64,000 nt of DNA from contig CP136062.1 in the NCBI GenBank assembly GCA_032622095.1, forward strand, positions 17,983,739 to 18,047,738. The letters are read 5' to 3'. The notes beneath the pieces are model-generated. The model saw only the letters and a program-made list of their open reading frames with translations, ran no database searches and was not told where the DNA came from. This stretch comes from Siphonodentalium dalli. Taxonomy: Eukaryota > Mollusca > Scaphopoda > Gadilida > Siphonodentaliidae. The position numbers and the translations under genes were made by a program. Below are positions 45,353 through 57,565 of the stretch, piece by piece (within the stretch, counting starts at the first letter, position 1; each line of letters starts with the position of its first letter).

Positions 45353-45652
45353 ATGATGAAGTCTGAGGATGGCATAGTTCCAAATGAACAAGTGAAAGAA
45401 TTAAAAGCGAATAGATATGAGCAAAGGGATGGTGTATACATAATCAACAATATTACGAAAAAGAATAAACTAAACAGTCCAGTAAAAGTCCCAGAAAGCA
45501 GAAGGTCAATCACATTTGAAGACCAATGTCGCCGAAATGAGAGTCAGGAAAGCAGGATAATAGGAGCTGACGATACATCGACCAATGAAAAGGAGACATT
45601 CTTAAGAGAAGTCGCCACTTTGATGCCATGGCAACTATTTCATATACAATAA
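45353..45652 (+). CDS. Small ORF of unknown function (copy 2), doubtful
   Basis: Identical to the ORF at 43816-44115, carried by the tandem duplication. No recognised domain. Confidence 0.2.
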   Translation: MMKSEDGIVPNEQVKELKANRYEQRDGVYIINNITKKNKLNSPVKVPESRRSITFEDQCRRNESQESRIIGADDTSTNEKETFLREVATLMPWQLFHIQ

Positions 45653-46202
45653 ATATTCATGGTGGGTGACGGGGTTTGCCGAATGGAAGTGGGCGTCGCC
45701 TATACAAGACCTCATATTCCCAACTGTTGCAAAAATGTGGACTGGGAAATGGACTAGTCACAGTCAACTGCGTAAACATTGTGTGGCTTGCTGGGTGTGG
45801 GAAAAAAGTTGAATTTTTCGCCTGTTCTTCTATCAAAATGATGGCTATCTTCATGTGATTTTCGTTTTGATGAATAGCCTGTTGTTCTGGCCCTACCTCG
45901 ATCATGCGCTCGTTTTCATTTAGTAAATAATCAACATACCATATTACATTTATCGTTTCCGAAAGCAAAACAAGAACAACTTACACACTTGGAAGTCCCT
46001 GTTCGCTTAAAATAGATTATGTAATTCATGGAAGGGGAACGAAACACACGCGAAACGAAATTCTCATAGTTCGATTGAACAGCCACAGCGAGTGAGTGAA
46101 CTCTTTGATGCGCGTCGATGTTTGATCATCATACTTTAATTTAGTCTTTACCGGCAAAAATCATGCTTACAGATCATCGTAATTTGGGCACAATTTTGCA
46201 TT

Positions 46203-46420
46203 TACAGTAATGCTCTAATTAATCAACTTCTTAACCACAGCATAATTATGGGTAACTTTTAAGGATTTAGTCGGAAATATGCCTTGTTGCTATTCATCGG
46301 AAAGCTCTCGGCAAGAGCTTTCCGATGAATGGCAACAAGCTATATTTCCGACTAAATCCTGAAAAGTTACCCATAATTTTGCTGTGGTTAAGAAGTCGAT
46401 TAATTAGAGCATTACTTTAT
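46203..46420. mobile_element. TA-flanked hairpin MITE (CAGTAATGCTCTAA variant)
   Basis: 'TACAGTAATGCTCTAATTAA' to 'TTAGAGCATTACTTTA', with the same interior arms as the family ('ATTATGGGTAACTTTT'). Slightly diverged ends. Confidence 0.75.
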
Positions 46421-47207
46421 GACACACTATTTACCGGCTCTAAATTGGAGGAATTTAATATAGGAAACATGTATTTATCGGTAGACGAATTCACTAGTAT
46501 ACTCCTTTGACTTAATAGTATTCACTAGTATACACCTATGACTTAATAAAATGGAATCTTCCATCATAACTGTCCAAAAAAATGCAACATATCAAGTTAC
46601 TTGGACACGTTTCATTGTATCAGATATTTCTATTATCGTTTAGTTCATAGGGATTTGATGAGACATATTCCATGGTATTTTAATGACAAATATAGCCCTA
46701 ATATTCAAGTTAGCGAATATTTCAGATCACAGTTGTGAACAAAGCTTACATTATATTCTGCACCAAGTTGAAGATGTGGTACTTGTATATACTCAGAGTA
46801 TTATTTCAGGTCCTCTGATGATATTTACACTTGGTTTCAATCTATTTCCCCATTTTATCCAGGAAAGAACATATTTTTGGTGCAAAACAGCGCACACATG
46901 TTATCTTTTTTTGGCGCACAATTGTTATCTTTGTCATTTCTCAGGTGCGCACATGTTATCCATGAACGCTGGCTGGTGGTTCCCAAATTGTCATTTTCTT
47001 GTGATAAACTTGAACAAAAGATAGGGTTATATTGGTTATTTGGGTACCCAAGAGAACCAAAATCATAGTTATGTTGAAACGTTTGAGCATGTATGAGTTT
47101 TTTTCGGCAAAAATTGCCACCGAAGTGGTGCAAGTTACTTCGAAAACAGAAACTGTCGCATTGATATGGTAATAATTTCAATAATTTTAAGGATAGGATA
47201 CTGAAAA

Positions 47208-47275
47208 AACTTTCTATGGATGCCAGGGTATATGCTACGAAGGGTATTACCAGACTTTTGTTTTTTCGTCAGAGA
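47208..47275. repeat. Inverted copy of 43265-43335
   Basis: 'GATGCCAGGGTATATGCTAC' and 'GGGTATTACCAGA' match the complement of 43265-43335 (and of 44802-44872). The rest of 46421-47650 has no recognised feature. Confidence 0.6.
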
Positions 47276-47649
47276 AAAAGTGAAACATGTTTCACATGTT
47301 TGTTATAGCTCAGTTTATGACACAAATGTCAGATAACTGGAGTGTTTACATTGCATTGAAAATAGAATCTCTCTGTTGTGTGTGTTAATGGATACAACGT
47401 AACAGATGTATCACAGCCTTGGTGTTATTTTCTCTAATAAATTTCCTGCACAATGCACGCAATGTACTCATTTCAACGCTACTTTAATCAATTTACTTAT
47501 GAACAGTTTGGAGACATTGTAAAAATAGATTTACTTACGAACAGTTTTGAGAAATGGTAAATAGTTTACTTTCAGATTTCGTTATAGAGACTCACTAATT
47601 CGTCAATATGAATGAAAATCCATCGTAAAGAGAAACTGTACATAACTCA

Positions 47650-48225
<576 letters not shown>

Positions 48226-48264
48226 TGGATTGGGATGGTTTTCTTGCAAAGATTCTTTCTATAA
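48226..48264 (-). pseudogene. Partial copy of the exon 4 start
   Basis: The minus strand reads 'CTTTGCAAG' followed by codons ENHPNPSRL, against 'CTTTTCAG' and [10 protein letters not shown] at the real exon. The 24-bp array lies between the two copies, so the array may have grown from or within a duplication of this junction. Confidence 0.6.
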
Positions 48265-48884
48265 TAAATAATATAACGCCCACTAATGCTGCATTTCATT
48301 TTAGAACTTTATTTATAATTGGTTACCCAGCATTGCAAGGGTTAAAAGAGTACACAAGCCTTTAATATTATTTATTACGGGTGACAGATAATAAAGTCAC
48401 TTACTAAATATATTCACATTCTTTACCAATGCCAAAGATGAACCCACAACACTAACAGTTAAGTGTCCCGACCCTTCTGCCATTATTTTGGTGACTTTAT
48501 ATCACGCCATTAGATTCCCATTATCATGTCGATGCATCTTAGTTTGCAGAAAATTGGTAAATTTACAATGAGAAGTTTGGAACATAATGTGATAAGATAT
48601 CTGAGAAATTAAACAATTCCATTTTTTCCCTGCACAGAACAAAATTTATCACATATTAATTAGCCCCTAAACCTGGCCTCATATTTTTTAGTAAGACACA
48701 CATGTATTATTGGCACATGCAGGGATGTAACAGCTTAGCGCAATAATATCGATCAATGTTATTATTATGTTAATTAGTATACAACTATGAAATTAATTTT
48801 GTCAATTTTGTCAACATGAAAGCTTGGCTCGAATAGAATTTAGTACACTTGGTTAATAATTTTATACAGAATTGCGACTCATCA

Positions 48885-48965
48885 GAGATCCTCTATGGTG
48901 CGGGTGCCTATGATAAACAACTAATATTTTGTGTTGAACGGCCTTATATATAGTGAATTATTATT
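48885..48965. repeat. Copy of the exon 3 downstream intron segment
   Basis: 'GATAAACAACTAATATTTTG' and 'CCTTATATATAGTGAATTAT' match 54935-54990 and 55030-55095. This links the two sides of the 48.97-54.90 kb block. Confidence 0.6.
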
Positions 48966-48979
48966 AAATATAAATTAAA

Positions 48980-49600
48980 GTCGAGGAGAATCCTCCAGGG
49001 AGGCTCTCAATCTAAGCAAAATCCTTGTAATGGTCTAGCACTTTCGATAACTGGTGTATCTTCATCAGGACCAGAATGGCATGGGCAGAAGTGGATTTTT
49101 GCCTGTCCTTTTATACTTTAGATTGGTTGAGAGTGTAATTTGATTGGTCAATGAGTAGAGGTCAGTGGGTAGTAGTTAACCCAGAAGAGGTCATGAGGTG
49201 GTGTGCGGGTATATTGCGGGTATTTTTTCCCGTTGAGATTTGCGGGTAGTTTGTGCGGGTATATGGTCGCTTCCCCATAACTGCAGTTCAGTGCGGGTAG
49301 TTGTGTGGGTATGTTGGATTCGGTGCTCCAAATATGTCGGTTGGCCCTTGATTTCCGTTCAATTTGTGCGGGTAGTTCAAGCGGGTATGTTTTTTACCAT
49401 ACACTGTGGTCGAGTGCAGGTAGTGGTAGCGGGTATGTTGGGTGCATTGCTACAGGTGACCAGGTGTGTGCATAGATTTGAGTATGAACGTTTGGGGTAT
49501 ATGATATGTAAGCCTGGTTGCCCAAGCTTTGTGGTTGCGGGTATGCGTCGAACATGCAACGTTCATACGGCCGGAAATGATGTGGCTATGTCGTTTTAAT
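48980..49600 (-). mobile_element. Possible Penelope-like element fragment
   Basis: On the minus strand: repeated 'ATACCCGCA' motifs, 'TATAAAAGG' (about 49120), then 'CCTGATGAAGATACACCAGT' and 'TATCGAAAGTGCT', then 'GAGAGCCTCCCTGGAGGATT'. A CTGATGA..GAAA core after a TATA-like motif is reminiscent of terminal repeats of Penelope-like elements, which can carry hammerhead ribozyme motifs. No GIY-YIG or reverse transcriptase was seen. Tentative. Confidence 0.3.
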
Positions 49601-50707
49601 CATGACAATAAGTACCCAACACTGGTGTGTATTGTTTAGTATCCGTAGTTGTAGTGCTCCGTTGATGGTATGGGTACTTCTTGTATCCAGGTATGGTTTA
49701 CAAGAGGATTTATCTATCGCGATATATCTTGTGCAGAGCGTGCACGAGTGGGGTGTGGTTTGTAATTGTTTAAACAGGAAGGTCTTGATTAGCAGAGACC
49801 CATGTTGGGTGTTGCGTGGTCGCGACGATGGTGGTTTGTTGGTGTGCAGAGTGTGAGTATATATAATATTTTTTTACCCAAAATATGTATCTCCTATAAT
49901 AAATATCTTGGACACTGAAACTAATGGTTATATATTCTTGCTTGCAAGAAATCTAGAAGTCGTAAAAAAAACAAATCGGTACGCAATACCTCGAGTCAAA
50001 TGCCAATTAATGGCGATATATTCTTTGGACCAATCATGCGAGTCCTTTCACTATAACAGCGATGGAAAGACAAGACCTCATTCATTTTAATTTCTTCCTC
50101 CTGTGTGTTTGATGCGTTTGACCGAGTGCGCGGGGCGGGAATGTTGATCCCAACTGGGAGGGCCCTCTATGTTCAGTGTCCAAGATATTTATTATAGGAG
50201 ATACATATTTTGGGTAAAAAAATATTATATCTCCTTCAAATATATCTTGGACACTGAAACTAATGGTTATAATTAGAATTCTTGAAGAGGAGGAGGCCAC
50301 GAGGCAGATAATCCGACTATGTCCATGAAACCCACCTGCTGAAGCAGAAAAGACCTGCATCCTGTACCAAAAAGATTTCTTGGTAGACATGTGCCAAAAA
50401 TAGATCATTGTGTCCCATATGTAATAGTTCAGATAAACTCAAAAACAACTGAGCCTCCTAACAGGAAACACCACGTACTTCATGTGTCCTACTAGTAATG
50501 ATCACAGGGTGAAGGGGTCCAGGATAAACATTGGTCATAGGCAAGGGGGATAACTCATTCATTCATGTACCTAATAGGATAAAGGAACCTATCCCACCCC
50601 CCCCCCTCCTTAGAGGATGAAGCAGCACTATCACGACATCCAGAGGATGCTGACTGGCCCACAATACATGCAAAAGGTGCAACGAGGGGAAAACACGGTT
50701 ATGACAG

Positions 50708-50736
50708 CCCCCCCCCCCCCCCCCCCCCCCCCCCCC
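50708..50736. repeat. Poly-C run (29 bases)
   Basis: A C homopolymer, preceded by a shorter C run at 50596-50607. Its length may be unreliable. Confidence 0.8.
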
Positions 50737-50739
50737 GCC

Positions 50740-52105
50740 AGAAAAGCTGAATCAATACTCAGAATGGATCTCACAAAATGAGGCAATGCTCAGTGCGGTA
50801 TGACCGACTTGACAGTATTTTGAGCCCGACCGAGAGACCCAGGGGAGATATGAGAAACCGTTGGGCCCAGACCAATGGGGGTCCGGGAATCACCAGGAAA
50901 ACATGACATGAGTTGAGCACTGGAAATCATGACCCTGGAAAGAAAAAACATACACATAAGGGAGGGGACCAAGATGGAAAGATTGCCTGCCTCTGGTACA
51001 CCAAGCCAAGGAACTGGAAATTGAAGTGTACGGGCAACCAAGGAGAGGAACTAATACCGCGACTGGAACACTGTCTGATCACACGGCCAATCTGTGATGC
51101 AATGAACCGGCCTGCATGGTTTCAAAATAAATGTGGAACTTAGTTTAATATCGTTCGTCAGGTGGTGGTATAGGAAACCCATACCGTAGGTTAGCAGAAA
51201 GTTACAAAAACTGTGATAACCCGCCAACTGGTATGCTCAAGCACCGATGGGCATGCAGCAATAAGTGTGAAATGTCGCAAAGGTGAGAATCGGTAATCGC
51301 TAAATCAGATTAGAATTAGAATCACGCCTGCCAAGTGATGTTAAACACTCGGCCCGAGTGATAACATAGAATTGGAAAATATTCTTGGTTCAAAGTCTGT
51401 GAGCACTGTGACAAAGACGATAACAAAATGGACTACGTACATGACGCCTAGACACCAATGAAATGCCGATACGCTATATGATGAAATCCTATGGTGTTAG
51501 GTGGTCACTGAAAGATACATCCCAAATCTAGAAGTAAAATTGAAAATGAGCATAGTTCAGACGATAGTGTCTATGGAGCTGAACGGTCGATATTCATGAT
51601 ATGTTCGGCGAAGTGAGTAGAGCGCCAATTTCCCCTGTGAGATATAGCACCCGCATACTAACTTATCAGGTTCACACACACGATCAAGTCCATAATACGT
51701 CTAGGTTTGTCTCATAAAAGCGGCCTAATTGTTGAATAAAAATCTAACAGATTAGAAGGCCCAAAACTATAAAGACAGGTCTCAACAACACCTGGAATAC
51801 CCCGACGGGATAAGAACGGAGGTGAGAATGGAGGCGAAAGAAACTTATTCAGGAGCAGTTCCTGAATGCGGCACATAGCCAGAGCAATGCGATATGGCAG
51901 AAAGCAGACTGACCGAGGAAACCTCAGAGTACAAAGAATGAAGGTAATATTGTACAAAACACTCAGTCGAATGAATGCCACTTGTCGGCGACTAGGAACA
52001 ATGAGGTAGCCAAGGCAAGAAAGGGTTCGGAAAAACCGCTATGTGCCGTGACAGCATGAACCTGGATGGACTGAGACAGAACGAGCGGTAGATGCTGCAG
52101 AACCT
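50740..52105. other. Interior of the inverted-repeat block, no recognised gene
   Basis: Base composition is more balanced than the A/T-rich surroundings. Only short ORFs without motifs are seen. Confidence 0.35.
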
Positions 52106-52119
52106 CCATCGCTGCTCGT

Positions 52120-53430
52120 CGCTGCGAAGGTTGTGGGAGCCGCGACTACAAATAGAGGAGGCATGACCACCAACAGATTCCGAGCCTGCAGCGCAGGCTG
52201 TACCGAGTTGACAGAGGAAAATTCACTGTTGCCCATCTTGGAGAAGGTTGTGGAAGCCGCGACTACAAATAGAGGAGGCATGACCACCAACAGATTTCGA
52301 GCCTGCAGCGCAGGCTGTACCGAGTGGACAGAGGAAAATTCATTGTTTCCTGTCTCTGCGAAGGTTGTGGAAGCCGCGACTACAAATAGAGGAGGCATGA
52401 CCACTAACAGACCCTGAGCCTGCTGCGCAGGCTGTATCGAGTTGGCAGAGGAAAATCGTCACACGTTGGTTTTTGTTCTTGATATGTGGGGCCCCATGCA
52501 GTCCTTCGGTTGTGGAAGACAGGCGTACTTCTCTGCGGATGGCTCAGGAGGCCGCGACCAATAAGGAGGAGGCATGTCCCGCAACCGACTCCAGCGGAGG
52601 CTCCATGTGAATGGAGGAAACAAGAGAATGGCGCTGTTTGTTCTTCCTTTTTCTGTGCTGTTAGTATCGTGCTGGTAATGCATGCAAAATTGTGCTCAAT
52701 TGTTATCCTAAGACCGAAGGACTGACCCATCCGAAATGACCCTCGGGGAAGGCACTCTCGGATGGGCATGGCGAACTCGGACACGCATCAAACACTGCCA
52801 AATCCAGGAGATGTTGCGACAGCACGTCCTCGTCTCTGAACAGCACCATCCGTCCGGAGATGGGGGGAAAGGGGCAAGTATCCCGACCAGGTCACCTGGT
52901 GTGATGAGGCAAGAAATTCCGGAGCCTCGGAAAGGAAACTAAGTCTAAGTTCTGGCCTAGGAGCCCAAAAGAGGCCAGAAACTGTAAAAGCAAGGCCACA
53001 CTGGTGGAGGAAAGAACACAGGTGAATAATAGGGATACATACCCATCCCAAAACAGGGAGGGACGGATGCCGGAAAAGACGTTGACGAATGGAGGACAGG
53101 TCAGAACCCGTGCGGTCAAATCCCCTGGAGTGGAAGCAGTGGCAGTTGACACATTGAACTGCGTAGGCAGGCAATGTGCCGAGGGCACCGGGGCTTGCCA
53201 GCTAAACGGACCACTGATGTGGTAGCTGTAGCAAGTGGCCGGCTGGTGCAGCGATGGTGCGAACCTGGCGGAACCGGAGGCAGGACCAAGGGCAGCTGCC
53301 CTTGGACCACTATCGCTGCCCTTCTCTGCGGGGGCTATGGACGCCGCGACCCTGAGGGAGGAGGCATGTCCACCAACCAACTCCAGCGGCGTCTCCAAGT
53401 TAATGGAGGATGCAAGAGAAGGTGCCACGT
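52120..53430. repeat. ~115-bp repeat: three tandem copies and two diverged ones
   Basis: 'GCGAAGGTTGTGGAAGCCGC' + 'GACTACAAATAGAGGAGGCA' and 'GAGCCTGCAGCGCAGGCTGT' occur tandemly at 52125-52450. Diverged copies ('GGAGGAGGCATGTCC.C.AACC', 'ACTCCAGCGG.G.CTCCA') are at 52540-52630 and 53320-53420. ORFs of 94-178 residues across this region are repeat translations and show no known domain. Confidence 0.65.
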
Positions 53431-53469
53431 CAGCAGAGGTGCCACGATCATTGAACTTGATAATCGATA

Positions 53470-54687
53470 GTCAATACTAGATTAGAATTGATGAAGCGTA
53501 TCTAATAGCAAGGACAGAGGAAGTAGTGCATAATATTCACATGTGCATAATTTGTATCAGAAACCACCGAGACTGTCCTTCCCATGACAAAAAATATAGT
53601 TTCGTTGATTAGAAGGGTGTAATTGCACCGGTAATATAATTGTGAGTTGGGGTTATCTCAAATCAAAGGTCATTGTGTGATATACCCAAGTCCACTGACA
53701 ATTTCACATGCCCATAAATTAACGGAGATGGGAAATGTGCTAAATATATCTTCGCATATTTTAATATTGATGGTGACCAGGTGGACAAGTGCAAATGGTG
53801 AATACCCGTGAATAGAAAATTGCGAGAGCAATCGTTACTGACTCGTGGGAAGGAAAGCCGGTAATTAGTAATGAGCACAATGCGTTACCAATATCTTTGC
53901 ACGATCAACGATCGTTAACCTGTCCGTTGGATATTAAACTGTAAAACAGGTTATCCAAATATGTCTGGTACTTTTCGACATCCGAAATAAAGAACTCAGA
54001 CTAATCGCAGCCGAAAATGGTCATCGAATATCGGCCGTATCAACATTTCATCGATTATACGCTTAATTGTGGCACCCCTACCTGTCGGAGGGAAATAACA
54101 TTTCGAAGTTTTCATCGGAAAAGCATTGAGCCTTATGTTCAATGTAGAGAGAAGAGGCAAGCCACACTGTGGATATTTTATCTAGCATCCGTGAGGAAAA
54201 TTATTGTAAAATATTGTAATGTAAAATATTGTAAATTATTACTTCTAATACATTTGGATAGGATTTTGTCAGGGACCAAACTCCAAACTGGAGTGTAGTG
54301 GAGACGACAACACGATATTGCATCCGGTGCAGTGTTAACAAAATCCTGACGAGAACCCGAAAGACTCGAAAGAGCATCGGTTTGTTTTATTGAGTATTGA
54401 TTTATGCAAACAAAAACGATATTTGTTCTAAGTGATTCTCGTAAATAAAACAAAATTGAAATATTTGTTAATGAAAATATCCACCCACGGACTACTGTCA
54501 TTAATAAGACAGTATTGTAGAATAAAAGATTGTTGAACAATTGTAAAACTAAATTGCGAAAATTGGAAAACACGTGCGTAGTGCACGAAATTAGGCAACT
54601 GCGTGTTGTCGTTCGCAATAGCATAAAGAGAAACGTTCATGAGAAATGAACAGATAAAAAATGCGACTTATCTTGCGTCTAGAAGAA
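53470..54687. other. Interior of the inverted-repeat block, no recognised gene
   Basis: A/T-rich sequence with overlapping short ORFs (54017-54298, 54178-54624) that lack motifs. Confidence 0.35.
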
Positions 54688-54911
54688 TTTAAAATGAATG
54701 AGGTCTTGTCTTTCCATCGCTGTTATAGTGAAAGGACTCGCATGATTGGTCCAAAGAATATATCGCCATTAATTGGCATTTGACAAGTGCGCGTACTCGA
54801 GGTAATGTGTACCGAATTTTTTTTTTTTACGACTTCTAGATTTCTTGCAAGCAAGAATATATATAAACCATTAGTTTCAGTGTCCAAGATATATTTGAAG
54901 GAGATATTATT

Positions 54912-55036
54912 AAATATACCTTCCGGATTCCACTCCAGATGACATAGATAAACAACTAATATTTTGTGTTGAGTGGCCTTATATATAGTGAATTATTATA
55001 CAGTATACCTTCTGCATTCCACTCTGGATGGTATAG
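54912..55036 (-). pseudogene. Two partial copies of the exon 3 end and donor
   Basis: 55035-55006 reads codons YTIQSGMQK and 54945-54917 reads YVIWSGIRK. Each is followed by a GT donor ('AAG|GTATA'), as at the real exon 3 end (YALRTGIQK|GTATAC at 55107). The copies are about 92 bp apart and include the same downstream intron segment. They are partial tandem duplicates that kept frame and donor. Confidence 0.65.
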
Positions 55037-55106
55037 ATGCTTAAGATAAACAACTAATATTATGTGTTGAGTGGCCTTATATATAGTGAATTATTATACA
55101 GTATAC

Positions 55107-55630
55107 CTTCTGGATTCCAGTCCGGAGGGCATAGTTTATTTCTATAGCACCATAGCTCTCGTATCCCGCTAGATGTTTGAAAGATTTAACACTTGATTCC
55201 ATCGTTCCGTCTTCAGGCTGATCCCCCGTCAGTATGCCGTACACCTTCCCACACAACGGACAGGTCGGTTTGAACTTAAAGCTCTGATCTATGCAGTCCT
55301 TACAGAAGACGTGACCACACTTATCGAGCTTTTTAGGCTCGGTAATCTTATCCATGCATATGGAACAATTCTCCTCCTCCGGCTTCTCATCCTTTATCGT
55401 TCCCATTGATAAAGGTTTTTCAGGTGCTTTATTTTTTGAGTTGTTTTTCGAGTCATGTTTGTCGCAGTCTTTACAAAGATTGATCATTCTCTCCCTGAGT
55501 TTCGACTGTGCTACATCTTTTTCGGTGATGACGTGGATTTCAGACAGTGACCGATCACTGCGTGATATCTCACAAATAATTAAATCAAATAATAAATTGA
55601 CTGCTGTTTCTTTTGGTGCACCAGCATTAC
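55107..55630 (-). CDS. Deltex-like gene, exon 3 (end of macrodomain 2, RING)
   Basis: The acceptor 'TTTTTTGTAG' and the donor 'GTATAC' bound it. It begins with 'GNAGAPKETAVNLLFDLI', the C-terminal phosphate-loop part of macrodomain 2. A Lys/Asn-rich linker follows, then a C3HC4 RING with Cys 713, 716, 729, His 731, Cys 734, 737, 748 and 751 ('CSICMD', 'CGHVFCKDC', 'CPLC'). After it come the Deltex linking block with 'GDQPEDGTM' and 'HLAGYESYGAIEINY'. GDQPxGTM after the RING is diagnostic of DTX3/DTX3L-type ligases. The RING would recruit the E2-ubiquitin. Confidence 0.92.
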
Positions 55631-55679
55631 CTACAAAAAATAATATATGTTGGAATAATTACTTTCGCATGAATTATTT

Positions 55680-56560
55680 ATACTCATTTATAGTAACATA
55701 AATATCTATCATTCTTCATAAAGGTCACACACAGGTGATACAAAAGTAATTTTATGTCCTATAATCAATAAAAAACCTGGAAAATTCCGTTGAAAAAAAT
55801 CTATTATTATTATTAAAAAACCGAATTTTGTAGCCAGATTGGACAGGTAGCAGAAGGTAGGAGCTTCACACTATCCAAATAACCTGTTGACATTATTACA
55901 ATACATAAGTGATTTAAAGATGGTCTATCTATTCCGGGTCACAATTACAACAACAACATAAATTTTATAAGTCCCAATTTCAATATTACAAACAGCTATT
56001 TTGTGAATAATTTAAAATACAGAAAAACCATCATTCCCAGATGAACAAAGAAGGATAACTTTAGAACGGAATGACAATGTTTTTAGGCACTCTTTGAAAG
56101 CACTTCTGATGGCATCCATCCATACCAAGTTTCATTCAGATCCGATGAACCATGACTGAAGATATCTGGGCACACATGTATTATCTGTTTGGCAGTCTGT
56201 TGTCTCATTATATTTATGAACCATGAGTGAAGATATTTCGGCAGACATGTATTATCAGTTTGACAGACAGTTGTGTCTGATTATATTTCCCAAACTGTAC
56301 ACTTTTTTAATAAATGATGGGGAATCTATTTAGTAAAGAAATTGTTAACTCTATAATAAATACTCAGGAAATGTTCAGATAATAATTTCAACAAATGTCA
56401 TTTGCTAGGTTGAACTTATCATCTGAACTTACAAAGAATATAAATCCTTTTGCACTTGTATTTTCTCATCTACTCATTTTCCTAAACACCCCCTCCAATT
56501 TAATAGTAGATGATTCCAATGTATACTATTAAACTGAATGGGAGAATCCATTTAGTGAAG
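55680..56560. other. Intron between exons 2 and 3
   Basis: About 1 kb. It includes two related pieces ('GAACCATGA.TGAAGATAT.', 'GACATGTATTATC.GTTTG') at about 56145-56205 and 56215-56270. No gene. Confidence 0.4.
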
Positions 56561-56572
56561 AGTTAAACTTAC

Positions 56573-56662
56573 CTGCGCACAGTATCGGGAAAGTAACAGA
56601 ATGTAGCGCATATGCATCAATGGTTGTGAAAACTTTCTTAATACAGTCCGAGAAAATGGGAG
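56573..56662 (-). pseudogene. Partial copy of the exon 2 end and donor
   Basis: The minus strand reads 'SDCIKKVFTTIDAYALHSVT' + FPILCAG, followed by a 'GTAAGTTT' donor. The real exon 2 end reads 'SDCIKNVFTRISEYGLQTVT' + FPILCAG with the same donor at 56694. Upstream of the copy there is no obvious acceptor. It is a partial tandem duplicate 122 bp downstream of the real one. It could act as an alternative donor only if the intervening sequence were retained. Confidence 0.7.
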
Positions 56663-56694
56663 AATCCATTTATAAAAGAAAGGGTTAAACTTAC

Positions 56695-57420
56695 CTGCAC
56701 ACAGTATCGGGAAGGTAACCGTCTGTAGCCCGTATTCACTGATCCTTGTGAAAACATTCTTAATACAGTCAGAGAATATATTCTCAAATTTGTCTTTTTC
56801 ACTTCGATATCCTGGTAAAACAACATGGACAACATGTCGAGTAGGCAGATTTCCACCGCATGTTATGAAAACAGTCCCGAGTTTATCTTCATGCCTATTC
56901 GACATCTCCGACAAATGATCCTGATAATCCTTTCCTCCTTTCCTCTTTACTGCATTTTGTAAATATCCGTTAGAACTCCTGTTCCATCCAATCACTATAC
57001 AGTCAGTATTTACTTTTAGTAAATCACCTTTGTAACCATAAATCGTTGTTTTGCTCAATTCACACATGTCAGCCTCAGTACCATTTTCTAATTTAATTTT
57101 TTTGTATCGTCCGATCTTCTCACTTTTGGACTCTTTCATTTCATCATCAACCATCACATAGCTGTCAAGCTGTAGGTTCTCTGACATACCATCTCCTTGT
57201 TGATAATGTGAGTCGACACCTTGGTAGACTGATTGATCAATGGGGTTCACTATGGGTGAATTCTTCCGGAATTCTGTCTCCATCTTGGAAAGCATATCCT
57301 CACTAACATCAACAAAATGGATCACCTCCAGCGTTGAGTTTGATGTTCTGTGTTCGCTGTAGTATCGTGCTGCATCAGCGTAAACCTTAGCACAATGTCG
57401 CTTTGGTACTCTGTAGATAC
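56695..57420 (-). CDS. Deltex-like gene, exon 2 (end of macrodomain 1, most of macrodomain 2)
   Basis: The acceptor 'TTTTAACTTTAG' and the donor 'GTAAGT' bound 726 bp, phase 1 to phase 1. The first codons complete macrodomain 1 (SG + IYRVPKRHCAKVYADAAR, in the usual SSGIYG..P position). After a linker, macrodomain 2 runs from 'TTIYGYKGDLLKVNTDCIVI' through 'GTVFITCGGNLPTRHVVHVV' to 'VTFPILCAG'. It lacks the NAAN motif ('IGWNRSSNGYLQ' instead) and the GGG loop, so it is probably a reader or structural domain rather than a hydrolase. Confidence 0.88.
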
Positions 57421-57565
57421 CTAAAGTTAAAAGATATCATAACATTCACATCTGACCTATTATAGTTACAGGGACAGATATATTATTTACCGAGGGCATT
57501 ATGGTTTTGTGATAACATTCATTTGAAAGCCATATAGTAGGAGTATACGATGTACGTTGTATAGT

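Larger units (their letters stand above)
44397..45933. repeat. 1537-bp tandem duplication, copy 2
   Basis: Follows copy 1 directly. 'ACATA' occurs at the start of copy 1 (42860), at the junction (44397) and at the end (45934-45938), so the duplication has 5-bp microhomology. The near identity means it is very recent or an assembly artefact. Confidence 0.9.
49868..54912. mobile_element. ~5-kb block bounded by ~200-bp inverted repeats
   Basis: 49900-50095 ('CTTGGACACTGAAACTAATG', 'CTTGCTTGCAAGAAATCTAG', 'GCGATGGAAAGACAAGACCT') is mirrored by 54688-54900. On the left a second, smaller foldback (49868-49918 against 50168-50220, 'GATACATATTTTGGGTAAAA') is nested. A further direct copy of 'ATATCTTGGACACTGAAACT' lies at 50240. 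No transposase ORF was recognised inside. It lies in the intron between exons 3 and 4 of the Deltex-like gene. Confidence 0.6.

Noticed and set aside
46855-47181. Minus-strand peptide with 'LGYPNNQY', resembling the GYPDxxY block of the Deltex domain
   Set aside because: Only four or five residues match and there is no acceptor in phase. It was not counted among the partial exon copies.
52039-53428. ORFs of 94-178 residues on both strands
   Set aside because: They follow a 115-bp repeat, mirror each other on opposite strands and contain no known domain.
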